NCBI GenBank assembly: GCA_946406195.1
Contig: CAMJJT010000019.1
Coordinates: forward strand, 1 to 37,974
Source: an uncultured Bacteroidales bacterium
GTDB lineage: Bacteria > Bacteroidota > Bacteroidia > Bacteroidales > Paludibacteraceae
DNA length: 37,974 nt
Reading direction: 5' to 3'
The notes beneath the pieces are model-generated. The model worked only from the letters and a program-made list of their open reading frames with translations. It was not told where the DNA came from and ran no database searches. This document shows, piece after piece, positions 25,437-32,609 of this stretch. Numbering within the stretch: the stretch's first letter is position 1; the number at the start of each line of letters is the position of its first letter. A program made the translations under genes and the position numbers.

Positions 25437-26345
25437 TTATTTAATCTGACGACCGGTAGCGTCAAACGTCTTGTCGCCGCGTACAATGCGCAACTGACCA
25501 CCAATAACCACTTTGCGTGCCTTCTCCGCAACACCTGTCTCCTCGATTCCTTGATGAACCGGCTGAGGATCTGCTAATTTCTTACCCGGCATAGGCTCCG
25601 TAGAAATCTCAAGCGTACCATCCTCATTATCATACAGATAGAGTGTATAATTACCTGCGCCGATATGGAATTTCTCTCCGCCTGTCTTAAGCAATGTAGC
25701 ATGCGTCGGACCATCTACATAGCTGGCAGTCATGTATTGCTCGCCGGCTACGCCGTCCACTTGATAAAGAACAAAGATATACGCATCTTTTGTTACTTCC
25801 AACTCTGCCAAACCGTGGTCGAAGAGAGTTTCCTCACTCGGTTCTACATCTGTATCGTCAATATAGCCTTTATAGTAATAACGCGGATTACCTTCTACTA
25901 TACTTCCACCTCCTTGTTGACCTCCGCCTTGGCCACCACCTTGACCTCCGCCTTGACCGTCATATACCGACCATTCGCCATCACAACCGGGATTACCACC
26001 CCATGTCGGCGAAGATGTCGTGATAGTAAACAGATTCTTGCCATCGGTAGGTACGTCTAAGTTTTTCGTCTGAGCACCCCAGTCTGCTACATCTCCGCTG
26101 CCATTAACGCGGGAGAAAATAACAACCTTTACATCCGCCGGCAGGTCATACGACCATACACCGTTACCTACAGAAGTCATTCGATAACCCGGCCACTCGG
26201 GAGCACCGTTGACTCCCCAGTAATAAACTCCGACTGCGGCGCCATCTTTGGTCCACCACTCCTGCGTCATCTTACAATAAATAGTTGCTGCCGACAGACT
26301 CACTGTCATCAAAGCCGCAGCAAAAAGTGCATAAATCTTCTTCAT
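25437..26345 (-). CDS. secreted starch-binding protein, CBM26-like, without catalytic domain
   Basis: The 302-aa protein has a signal peptide (1-20). Residues 21-128 resemble a CBM26-type starch-binding module (VGVYYWGVNGAPEWPGYRM, IFSRVNGSGDVADW). A Gly/Gln linker at 130-147 follows, then a second beta-rich domain at about 155-252 that I do not recognise (AYIFVLYQVDG, GNYTLYLYDNEDGTLEIS). It ends in the shared tail GGQLRIVRGDKTFDATGRQIK. No glycosidase motifs are present. It may hold starch near the secreted amylases of the same operon. Confidence 0.75.
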   Translation of the reverse strand: MKKIYALFAAALMTVSLSAATIYCKMTQEWWTKDGAAVGVYYWGVNGAPEWPGYRMTSVGNGVWSYDLPADVKVVIFSRVNGSGDVADWGAQTKNLDVPTDGKNLFTITTSSPTWGGNPGCDGEWSVYDGQGGGQGGGQGGGQQGGGSIVEGNPRYYYKGYIDDTDVEPSEETLFDHGLAELEVTKDAYIFVLYQVDGVAGEQYMTASYVDGPTHATLLKTGGEKFHIGAGNYTLYLYDNEDGTLEISTEPMPGKKLADPQPVHQGIEETGVAEKARKVVIGGQLRIVRGDKTFDATGRQIK

Positions 26346-26379
26346 AATACCATTGTTTTAAAAGGTTAATTAGTTCTTC

Positions 26380-28560
26380 TTATTTCACTCTGCTTCCCAT
26401 CACGTCAAATACATATTCGCCGCAACGGATATACAGTTTGCCGTTCTCCATGAATTTCTCGCCGCCCATCATTACGCGCTCGCCGTTCGCATTCACGGTC
26501 TCGATAGCTTGTGTCGGATCATGACGCTCCGTATCCTTGTCGCCGCGCGGCGTATTCATCTTGTAATACACGCCATAGTTAACGCCCTTCGACGCCAGCG
26601 TGAAACCATCCGGCTTGGTGTTATAACCCGAATTCGGACCCACCAACAAACGGATCTGACCGTTCGTACCGGTGATCGTAGCCTTGTAATAACCGTTGCC
26701 GGCTTCGTCGCTTACACTACTCTGGCTGTGAACACCAGTCTTATAACGCGCATTGATCATCGCCTTGATGGCGTCTTTGAAACTGACCCAATGCGGCCAG
26801 AAAACACACGGTACACCCGGCATCGAGAGCAGGTATGCATAACATTGCAGAATCTTGTCCTTGCACACTGTCATCGATTTGCCTTCGCCGCAGAACTCGT
26901 TTCCGTCGCGTTGGAAGGAGTCATGGCTATCCAAGAAAGTTACAGCATAGCGCGACTTGCCTGCTCCCAGCAGACCTGCGCCTTTCAACGCAGCATAGTT
27001 ATCCGATGCGATTCCGTTATTGAAAGCGGTATATTTGGTAGCAAAGTCAAACGTCAAAGTGTTCCAACCGGCATCATTGAGATGGTATTGCAAGGCATCT
27101 GTGCTGCCGTCCCAATACTCCATTACCGAGAAATAAGCTTTCGCCTCCGTGTTGTAATCATTGACATGGCTGTTATGGAAACCCTTGCAATAATCGTAGC
27201 GGAAACCATCCACCTTCACGTCATAACGCAGCCATTTCATATATGCCTTGAACATGTCACGCACTTTAGCCTGCGTATGGTCCCAGTCGCGACCGGAGTC
27301 GTAGTTCGCCTCGCTGCCATAACCGTCATCATTTCCTCCGGTTGCTTTTCCCCGACATGCTCCGGCTCGAGAATCCGTATTCATCTCGTCCGTCTTACAT
27401 ATCCACGATGCATCCGGCTTGAAAGTACCGTAACTGCCGAAGTTCAGCTGTGCAAAATCGCACCATCCGCTCCATGCTGCGCCGTGGTTGGCAACAATGT
27501 CCGCTACCACACGAGCACCATTCTGATGGAAAGTCTCAATCAACTCCACCAATTTCTTCTTTGTTCCCCAATCTCCATTCAGATCACTGAGGTTAGATGG
27601 TACATAACCCGTTCCGCCGGTCGATTTCGACATAGGAGGCAACCAGATCAAATCAAACCATTTGCCTATTTCCTCAGCCGTCGAACCGCTGTTTCCATTC
27701 AAATGATCTACCCATTTGGTACGACCATAACCCTTATCCGTATAACTATCCCAATAGAAAGCCTGTAACATGACATCCGGACAGTTTGCCGGCGCAGAAG
27801 TTGTATAACCGGGCTGAGGTGTCGGACCTTCGCCGCCGCAAGTCTGACTGCTTTCTACATACACTAAATCACCTGCCTGAACGCTCAACTTGATATAGAA
27901 ATCATATTTGCCGGCTTCATTACATACCAACTGATTAGCCTCTTTACCACCCGTAAAGCTCTCATAATAACCATATTGGTCCAGATCCACCATCCATGTT
28001 GCATCGCAACTCTTGTTCACCAACTGAATAACATCTCCGACCTCCAACTCCACACACGAAGCCATGTATTGTACACGTCCCTCATAATCCGGATCGCCGT
28101 ACAACGGAGCATCTACCACCGTCGAGTTATTAATCTTCAATCCGTAAGGACCATCTTGGCAATCACCTTCACCGCCGCAACCGGAACCCGGACCGATATA
28201 CAACACATCGCCCTTCTCCATGCTTAACTTGATATAGAAATCATAATTACCGTCCGCCGTACAAGTCAACTGACCGGCATCTTTGCCGCCCGTGAACTTC
28301 TGGTACTCACCATACGGATCGATATTAATCATCCATGTGTCGCCGCAACTTTGATTGATCAACTTGATCTTATCGCCGCTCTTCAGCTCCACACACTGTG
28401 CCCTGTACTGAATACGTCCGTCACTATCCGGATCTCCAAACTTAGGCGCATCCACTACCTTACTCCCGTTAATCTGCAAGCCATAAGGCCCATCCTCACA
28501 TGCCGCGTACGACACCATCGCACACAGCGCAACACATACAAATGCTACAATTTTTTTCAT
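26380..28560 (-). CDS. secreted GH13 alpha-amylase with two tandem N-terminal modules
   Basis: The 726-aa enzyme has a signal peptide (1-19). Two copies of a module of about 110 residues follow: 20-129 and 133-241. Each begins DGPYGL(Q/K)IN, has a D/ATWM core, and ends YDFYIKLS...G(D)L. After a linker (242-258) comes GH13: DIVANH, nucleophile Asp456 (GFRYD), Glu481 (VMEYW) and Asp547 (LDSHD). The C-terminus has the shared tail FMENGKLYIRCGEYVFDVMGSRVK. The module also occurs once in the 605-aa amylase. This duplication and the secretion signals fit binding to insoluble starch. Confidence 0.9.
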   Translation of the reverse strand: MKKIVAFVCVALCAMVSYAACEDGPYGLQINGSKVVDAPKFGDPDSDGRIQYRAQCVELKSGDKIKLINQSCGDTWMINIDPYGEYQKFTGGKDAGQLTCTADGNYDFYIKLSMEKGDVLYIGPGSGCGGEGDCQDGPYGLKINNSTVVDAPLYGDPDYEGRVQYMASCVELEVGDVIQLVNKSCDATWMVDLDQYGYYESFTGGKEANQLVCNEAGKYDFYIKLSVQAGDLVYVESSQTCGGEGPTPQPGYTTSAPANCPDVMLQAFYWDSYTDKGYGRTKWVDHLNGNSGSTAEEIGKWFDLIWLPPMSKSTGGTGYVPSNLSDLNGDWGTKKKLVELIETFHQNGARVVADIVANHGAAWSGWCDFAQLNFGSYGTFKPDASWICKTDEMNTDSRAGACRGKATGGNDDGYGSEANYDSGRDWDHTQAKVRDMFKAYMKWLRYDVKVDGFRYDYCKGFHNSHVNDYNTEAKAYFSVMEYWDGSTDALQYHLNDAGWNTLTFDFATKYTAFNNGIASDNYAALKGAGLLGAGKSRYAVTFLDSHDSFQRDGNEFCGEGKSMTVCKDKILQCYAYLLSMPGVPCVFWPHWVSFKDAIKAMINARYKTGVHSQSSVSDEAGNGYYKATITGTNGQIRLLVGPNSGYNTKPDGFTLASKGVNYGVYYKMNTPRGDKDTERHDPTQAIETVNANGERVMMGGEKFMENGKLYIRCGEYVFDVMGSRVK

Positions 28561-28571
28561 CGTATTATAAT

Positions 28572-30050
28572 TTATTGAATAATTCTTCCAAATATATCAT
28601 ACACATGCTCGCCATGACGGATATACAACTTCCCGTTCTCAACGAACTTCTTTCCCTCCCTTGAGGGGAGGGTCAGGGAGGGGTTAGCTATTCCTTGCGG
28701 ATTCATGGCGATATACACCGTATAGGCTCCTCTGTCGCCGCCTTCTACCGCCAATTCGTACCCTTCCGGCACTGTCTGGCTGCGGTATTTGCCAACACGT
28801 ACAATCACCTTGCCACGATGACCTTGGATCGTTGCATGGTACTTATACTGACCACTTTCCTCCGCCAACACTTCCGACTCGCTATGAATACCTGCACGCT
28901 TACGAATAGCAATCAACTCATTGATCTCCTCCTTGTAACTTACCCAATGCGGATAGAACACACACGGCACACCAGGCATCATCAGCATATACGCACTCGC
29001 CTGCAGCACATAGTTCTTATTCGTAGCACTCGACAAATCCGTACTCGGCGTAAACTGGTTATCCCCATATGCACCTCCACGATCGAAAGTATCATGATTA
29101 TCAATAAACGTCACCGCATAGCGCGCCAAGCCTTCCTTACGCAAACCGTTATAGGTCTTATCCTTGTTCAGTTTACCGTACGAACCATCCACGATACCCT
29201 TCAGCGAGTACTTGTTCTGGAAATCAAACACCATCGTGTTGTATTCGCATTCCTGCAAATGTTGCTTTTGGCGGGCAATACTCGACCATAACTCCGACAC
29301 CGAGATATACGGATTTGCTGCCTCGTTATACATCTTCAAGTACTGACCATGAAAACCCAAGGTCATGTCATACCGGAAACCGTCATACTTCATCGTGTTC
29401 AGCAACCACTGCGCATAAGCCTTCGACCAGTTCTGCACAGCCTCGCTCGTATGATCCAAATCGCGCGCCCCGTCAAAATTATCGCCCGTATCATTCGCAC
29501 CACGGTCTTTATAATCCGCACCGTAACAACTGGATTTCGAATTAGTAAAGCACTCATCATTCCGGCAAATCTCTTTCTGCGTCAAGGTAAACGTACCGTA
29601 ACTTCCAAAATAATCCGTAAAGAAATTACACCAATTGGTCAGATTACCACGATGGTTCAGCACTACATCCGCCAACACCTTGGTATTGCCCTTATGAAGC
29701 GCATTGATTAATTCTGTCAATTTATTCTTCGTACCCCAGTCGCTATCCTGATTGCTATATTGTTTCGCAGAATATCCCACACCGCAACCCGTCGGACCGG
29801 CACTCGGTGGAAACCATACTACATCAAAATTCACATTGATAGCAGCCGTATCTCTCAGCAAATCAAGCCATTTTGTGCGACCGAACTTACTATTAGTACC
29901 CGACTCCGCCATATAACTATTCCAATAGAAAGCCTGAAGCATCACATCCTCGCATTCTGCAGGAACGCCTATGTTCTCAGCACGCAGTACATTTGCACTC
30001 GTGAGCATCAAAAAAGAAAGGATGCCAATTAGATTTTTTTTCATGGTCAA
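28572..30050 (-). CDS. secreted GH13 alpha-amylase, minimal form
   Basis: The 492-aa enzyme is the first gene of the cluster. It has a signal peptide (about 1-24), no binding module, and a plant-type GH13 barrel (VMLQAFYWNS): DVVLNH region I, nucleophile Asp228 (GFRYD), Glu253 (SELW) and the FIDNHDT region. The C-terminus reads NPSLTLPSREG, encoded by a GC-rich insert (28651-28686), then the shared tail KFVENGKLYIRHGEHVYDIFGRIIQ. ATG at 30050 or the third codon (30044) could start it. Both follow a leader of about 50 nt from the promoter at 30105-30135. Confidence 0.9.
   Translation of the reverse strand: MTMKKNLIGILSFLMLTSANVLRAENIGVPAECEDVMLQAFYWNSYMAESGTNSKFGRTKWLDLLRDTAAINVNFDVVWFPPSAGPTGCGVGYSAKQYSNQDSDWGTKNKLTELINALHKGNTKVLADVVLNHRGNLTNWCNFFTDYFGSYGTFTLTQKEICRNDECFTNSKSSCYGADYKDRGANDTGDNFDGARDLDHTSEAVQNWSKAYAQWLLNTMKYDGFRYDMTLGFHGQYLKMYNEAANPYISVSELWSSIARQKQHLQECEYNTMVFDFQNKYSLKGIVDGSYGKLNKDKTYNGLRKEGLARYAVTFIDNHDTFDRGGAYGDNQFTPSTDLSSATNKNYVLQASAYMLMMPGVPCVFYPHWVSYKEEINELIAIRKRAGIHSESEVLAEESGQYKYHATIQGHRGKVIVRVGKYRSQTVPEGYELAVEGGDRGAYTVYIAMNPQGIANPSLTLPSREGKKFVENGKLYIRHGEHVYDIFGRIIQ
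28651..28686 (-). repeat. GC-rich palindromic insert before the tail of the minimal amylase
   Basis: A CCCTCCCTTGAGGGGAGGG-type palindrome is read in frame as NPSLTLPSREGK. It sits between the catalytic domain and the shared C-terminal tail, as in the 684-aa paralogue. Confidence 0.8.
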
Positions 30051-30104
30051 TCGACTTTTTAAGTAAACAAATTATTTTTAAAGTAAATTTTTATATTTCG
30101 CCTA

Positions 30105-30135
30105 CAAAAGTACTGCTTTTTTCTCATATATGCAA
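30105..30135 (-). promoter_or_regulatory. promoter of the amylase cluster
   Basis: On the minus strand, TTG (30133-30135), 20 bp and TACTTTTG (30105-30112) match the Bacteroidetes consensus. No further promoter of this kind is seen until the one of rfbA at 19119-19150, so the unit may reach from 30050 to 19186. Confidence 0.75.
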
Positions 30136-30172
30136 GCACGCGCGTATTTTTTTTTCAAAAACGAGTGTTTTT

Positions 30173-30952
30173 TCATATTTTTTCGATTTTTTTCACAATA
30201 ACCGTTGTATCTTTCACCACAAATGTTATCGTAAAACCGGCATAATCCATCTTATACTCACGCTCCGGATCATCCTGATAAGCCGGACGCGGGTCTTGAG
30301 CGAGTATATACGTTATGTCCTCCAACACCTCTTTCGGAAAAATCTCAACTTTATCGGTATTATGTACTGGTTTAGTACTTATCTCGTACTGGTTATTACC
30401 TATCACGAATTCTTCAAATCTCACCTCCAGATGGTAATCTTTCGTCTCCTCAGCAAACCCGTTTTTCGAATCTGGATGACTGTCGCTAAAACTCAAATAC
30501 GGCTTGATATCATATATCGGCGTCCCGTCCAATACATCCGCTCCGCTCACTATCAACTCCATCCGTCCGCTCTCTCCGACATACACTCCCTCTCTTGTGG
30601 AGAGGGTTGGGGTGAGGTTTCTGACGCTACTCAATCCTATCCGATTCGGTCTAAACGGACTCCGTGTAGCAAACACTCCCATCCGTTTATTTCCTCCCAA
30701 CCTCGGAGGACGAACCGTCGGCGACCAGTCTAACTTATCTCCCTCTTTTGTGGAGAGGGTTGGGGTGAGGTTTGCCCCCCAAATAATCCATAAATGGCTA
30801 TAACCTTCTATCCCGCGCAAGGCTTCCGGCACGTTATATTCCGGCTCAAAAACAATTCGCGTCAAGATGGGACTTTCCTCTCTACTCTGCCGTGGTATTC
30901 CGAACTTGTCCGTGTGCCCGTTCCGGGCATAAGCAATCACTTTTAACTCCAT
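30173..30952 (-). CDS. trmO: tRNA (adenine(37)-N6)-methyltransferase TrmO (YaeB/TsaA family)
   Basis: TrmO methylates t6A37 of threonine tRNA. Conserved blocks are present in order: PRQ (20-22), GIEGYSHLWIIW, PTVRPPRLGGNKRMGVFATRSPFRPNRIGLS, DGTPIYDIKPY and QDPRPAY. Two inserts interrupt it: residues 61-74 (NLTPTLSTKEGDK) between IIWG and WSPTVRP, and 112-124 (NLTPTLSTREG) before the next strand. Both come from a 35-bp repeat that is 34/35 identical between the copies. They lie between strands where loops are expected, so the fold may tolerate them. Its promoter is at 30994-31025. Confidence 0.92.
   Translation of the reverse strand: MELKVIAYARNGHTDKFGIPRQSREESPILTRIVFEPEYNVPEALRGIEGYSHLWIIWGANLTPTLSTKEGDKLDWSPTVRPPRLGGNKRMGVFATRSPFRPNRIGLSSVRNLTPTLSTREGVYVGESGRMELIVSGADVLDGTPIYDIKPYLSFSDSHPDSKNGFAEETKDYHLEVRFEEFVIGNNQYEISTKPVHNTDKVEIFPKEVLEDITYILAQDPRPAYQDDPEREYKMDYAGFTITFVVKDTTVIVKKIEKI
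30586..30620 (-). repeat. 35-bp GC-rich insert, copy A, in trmO
   Basis: On the plus strand it begins CTCCCTCTCTTGTGGAGAGG and ends TGAGGTTT. It differs from copy B (30739-30773) at one base. CCCTCTC and GAGAGGG make a short hairpin. It is read in frame as LTPTLSTREG. Confidence 0.9.
30739..30773 (-). repeat. 35-bp GC-rich insert, copy B, in trmO
   Basis: This is the second copy of the trmO insert, 153 bp from copy A, with one base difference that changes Arg to Lys (LTPTLSTKEG). It is in the same strand and frame as copy A. Confidence 0.9.
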
Positions 30953-30993
30953 TTATTTCGTTTAATTCGGTTAATTTATAAAAAAAATTCGTG

Positions 30994-31025
30994 CAAAATT
31001 ACAAAAAAATACGCATTTATGCAAA
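30994..31025 (-). promoter_or_regulatory. promoter of trmO
   Basis: On the minus strand, TTTG (31022-31025), 20 bp and TAATTTTG (30994-31001) fit the Bacteroidetes consensus. The leader of about 40 nt contains the dispersed repeat piece atttcgtttaattcg (reverse strand). Confidence 0.75.
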
Positions 31026-31040
31026 AAAAATGCAAAAAAA

Positions 31041-31072
31041 TTTGGTCAATTCAAAAAAAAGCAGTACCTTTG
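31041..31072 (+). promoter_or_regulatory. promoter of tRNA-Phe
   Basis: TTTG (31041-31044), 20 bp after the TTG, then TACCTTTG (31065-31072) followed by CACC match the consensus. It is back to back with the trmO promoter, 16 bp apart. Confidence 0.8.
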
Positions 31073-31126
31073 CACCCGCTTTCGTTCGAAGAGCATTTTT
31101 TATGCCCCTTCCGGCGGAGGCCAGTT

Positions 31127-31143
31127 TCCCCGATTAACGGGGA
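31127..31143 (+). promoter_or_regulatory. hairpin in the tRNA-Phe precursor leader
   Basis: TCCCCG (31127-31132) and CGGGGA (31138-31143) form a 6-bp stem with a 5-nt loop, ending 8 bases before the tRNA. It is probably a processing structure of the 5' leader. Confidence 0.4.
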
Positions 31144-31151
31144 CACTTTCG

Positions 31152-31224
31152 GGTGCCATAGCTCAGTTGGTAGAGCAAAGGACTGAAAATCCTTGTGTCA
31201 CTGGTTCGATTCCCGTTGGCACCA
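31152..31224 (+). tRNA. tRNA-Phe (anticodon GAA), integration target
   Basis: The acceptor arms GGTGCCA and TGGCACC pair fully. The D-arm GCTC/GAGC is normal. The anticodon loop CTGAAAA reads GAA within an AAGGA/TCCTT stem. In the T-arm (ACTGG / CCCGT), the third pair is a T-C mismatch (31202 against 31214). CCA is not encoded. The integrase gene begins downstream, so the 3' half of this tRNA is the likely attL core, and the mismatch may come from the element's version of the sequence. Confidence 0.95.
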
Positions 31225-31225
31225 C

Positions 31226-31252
31226 AAGGGCAGCAAATACAAGGCTGCCCTT
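31226..31252 (+). terminator. hairpin directly after tRNA-Phe
   Basis: AAGGGCAGC (31226-31234) and GCTGCCCTT (31244-31252) form a perfect 9-bp stem with a 9-nt loop. Only TT follows, so it is a weak terminator or a 3' processing signal. It would limit read-through from the tRNA promoter into the integrase gene. Confidence 0.5.
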
Positions 31253-31270
31253 AATCATAAGATTTAAAAT

Positions 31271-31331
31271 CGGCACAAAAACGGCACGAGAAATGTTGAC
31301 AGATGTTGACGAGATGTTGACAAATGTTGAC
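31271..31331 (+). repeat. helically phased direct repeats ahead of the integrase
   Basis: CGGCAC occurs twice, 11 bp apart (31271, 31282). TGTTGAC occurs four times (31294, 31304, 31315, 31325), at steps of 10, 11 and 10 bp. All copies face the same side of the helix. They lie between the tRNA and the probable integrase start (31389), where arm-type sites of tyrosine integrases or excisionase sites are expected. Confidence 0.75.
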
Positions 31332-31388
31332 GAGCCGTGTGCCCGAAGGGCTTCTTTCCGGTTCTCGCGAGAATTGGAAAGAAAAAAA

Positions 31389-32609
31389 ATGTCCAAATCC
31401 CACGCATTAGAATTTACACCCTACACACCGGCGGTACTGCGGAAGAACTGCCACGGGTATGTCATTGAGTATTACTTCCTGAACGGGCTTACCGGAGAAC
31501 TGGAGCGACGAACGATGAAGATGAACCGCATCCGGAAGCGATGCCAAACCGCCGCCGAGTTCAAGCAGTATGCGCAGAGCGTTATCTGCAATCTCAACAT
31601 CCGACTGGCAAACGGTTGGTCTCCGATGGGCGAGGTGCAGAACACACGCGAGTATGTTCCGCTTCCTCAGATCATCGAGCAATACATGCGGGAGAAAGAG
31701 AGTGAACTGTCCAGCAGTTCGCTCCCTGCCTACCGCTCTTTCACCGGGCGCCTGAAGGAATGGATTGAGGTGCAGTACCCGCAATGCAACTGCGCACTAT
31801 TTACAAAGATGATGGCGGTGCAGTTCTTAGAATGGATCTGGAGCGGCAAGAGCGCACGGTACAACGTAGGCAAAAAGAAAGCACAGGACGCGAAGCACAT
31901 CAGCGAACGGGCGTTCAACAGTAATTTGAAGCTTGGGCGTGCATTCTTCAGCTGGTGCATAGACAAATGCTACGCCAAGGAGAATCCATTTGAGACCATC
32001 AAGCCGAAGCGCACAAAACAAAAGACCAGGACACTCATTCCGGAGAGCGTCCGGCTACAGATCGATGCGTACTGGGAAGCACGCAACCCAGCAATGCGGC
32101 TCATGTGCCGGTTGGTTTACACGGCACTACTGCGACCAATAGAGGCTACGCGCGTGCGCGTTTCTCAAATAAGGTATGACCGGAACTGCATCGTCATGCC
32201 TCCGGATCAGACCAAGAACGGGAAAGAACGTATCGGGCGACTGGATTCCGGACTGAAGGCGCTGCTTCGGAAATATACCGAAGGAGCGGGTCCAAACGAC
32301 TATCTCTTCAGTAACCGGGCGTGGACTTATGGCGACCGGCCAAAGAATAGTCAGATGTTCGCGAAAGAGTGGATGAAGATGCGCGATGAGCTGAAGTTGC
32401 CGGCAAAGTACCAGTTGTATTCTCTCCGGGACACCGGTATCAGCGACCTCATGCACGATGGCGTTGCAGATATCGACGTGATGCACGCAGCCGGTCACTC
32501 TGATCTGAGTATGACAACGCGCTATGCAGATCACATAGACGATGACCTGATAGCGCGTATAAACTCAAAGAGTCAGTTCAGCCGGAAGGCTCAGCCGACA
32601 ATCTCGTAG
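31389..32609 (+). CDS. int: tyrosine-recombinase integrase
   Basis: The 406-aa protein catalyses site-specific integration at the tRNA. It has an N-terminal arm-binding-like part, a core-binding domain (about 90-205) and a catalytic domain: Arg249 (LLRPIEATR), Lys276/279 in QTKNGKERIG, Arg347 in YSLRDTG, His370 (AGHSDLS) and Tyr379 (TTRYADH). The usual His of the HxxR box is Tyr344. I chose ATG 31389, since the frame upstream crosses the phased repeats and the tRNA; ATG 31293 is in frame and would add 32 repeat-derived residues. Its 3' end overlaps the convergent tail gene by 19 bp. Confidence 0.9.
   Translation: MSKSHALEFTPYTPAVLRKNCHGYVIEYYFLNGLTGELERRTMKMNRIRKRCQTAAEFKQYAQSVICNLNIRLANGWSPMGEVQNTREYVPLPQIIEQYMREKESELSSSSLPAYRSFTGRLKEWIEVQYPQCNCALFTKMMAVQFLEWIWSGKSARYNVGKKKAQDAKHISERAFNSNLKLGRAFFSWCIDKCYAKENPFETIKPKRTKQKTRTLIPESVRLQIDAYWEARNPAMRLMCRLVYTALLRPIEATRVRVSQIRYDRNCIVMPPDQTKNGKERIGRLDSGLKALLRKYTEGAGPNDYLFSNRAWTYGDRPKNSQMFAKEWMKMRDELKLPAKYQLYSLRDTGISDLMHDGVADIDVMHAAGHSDLSMTTRYADHIDDDLIARINSKSQFSRKAQPTIS

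Noticed and set aside
26509..27768. Open frame of 419 codons opposite the 726-aa amylase
   Set aside because: All GH13 catalytic motifs are on the minus strand. The plus product has no signal or domain.
31167..31388. Extension of the integrase frame into tRNA-Phe
   Set aside because: It would translate the tRNA and the phased repeats. A start at 31389 gives a complete integrase.
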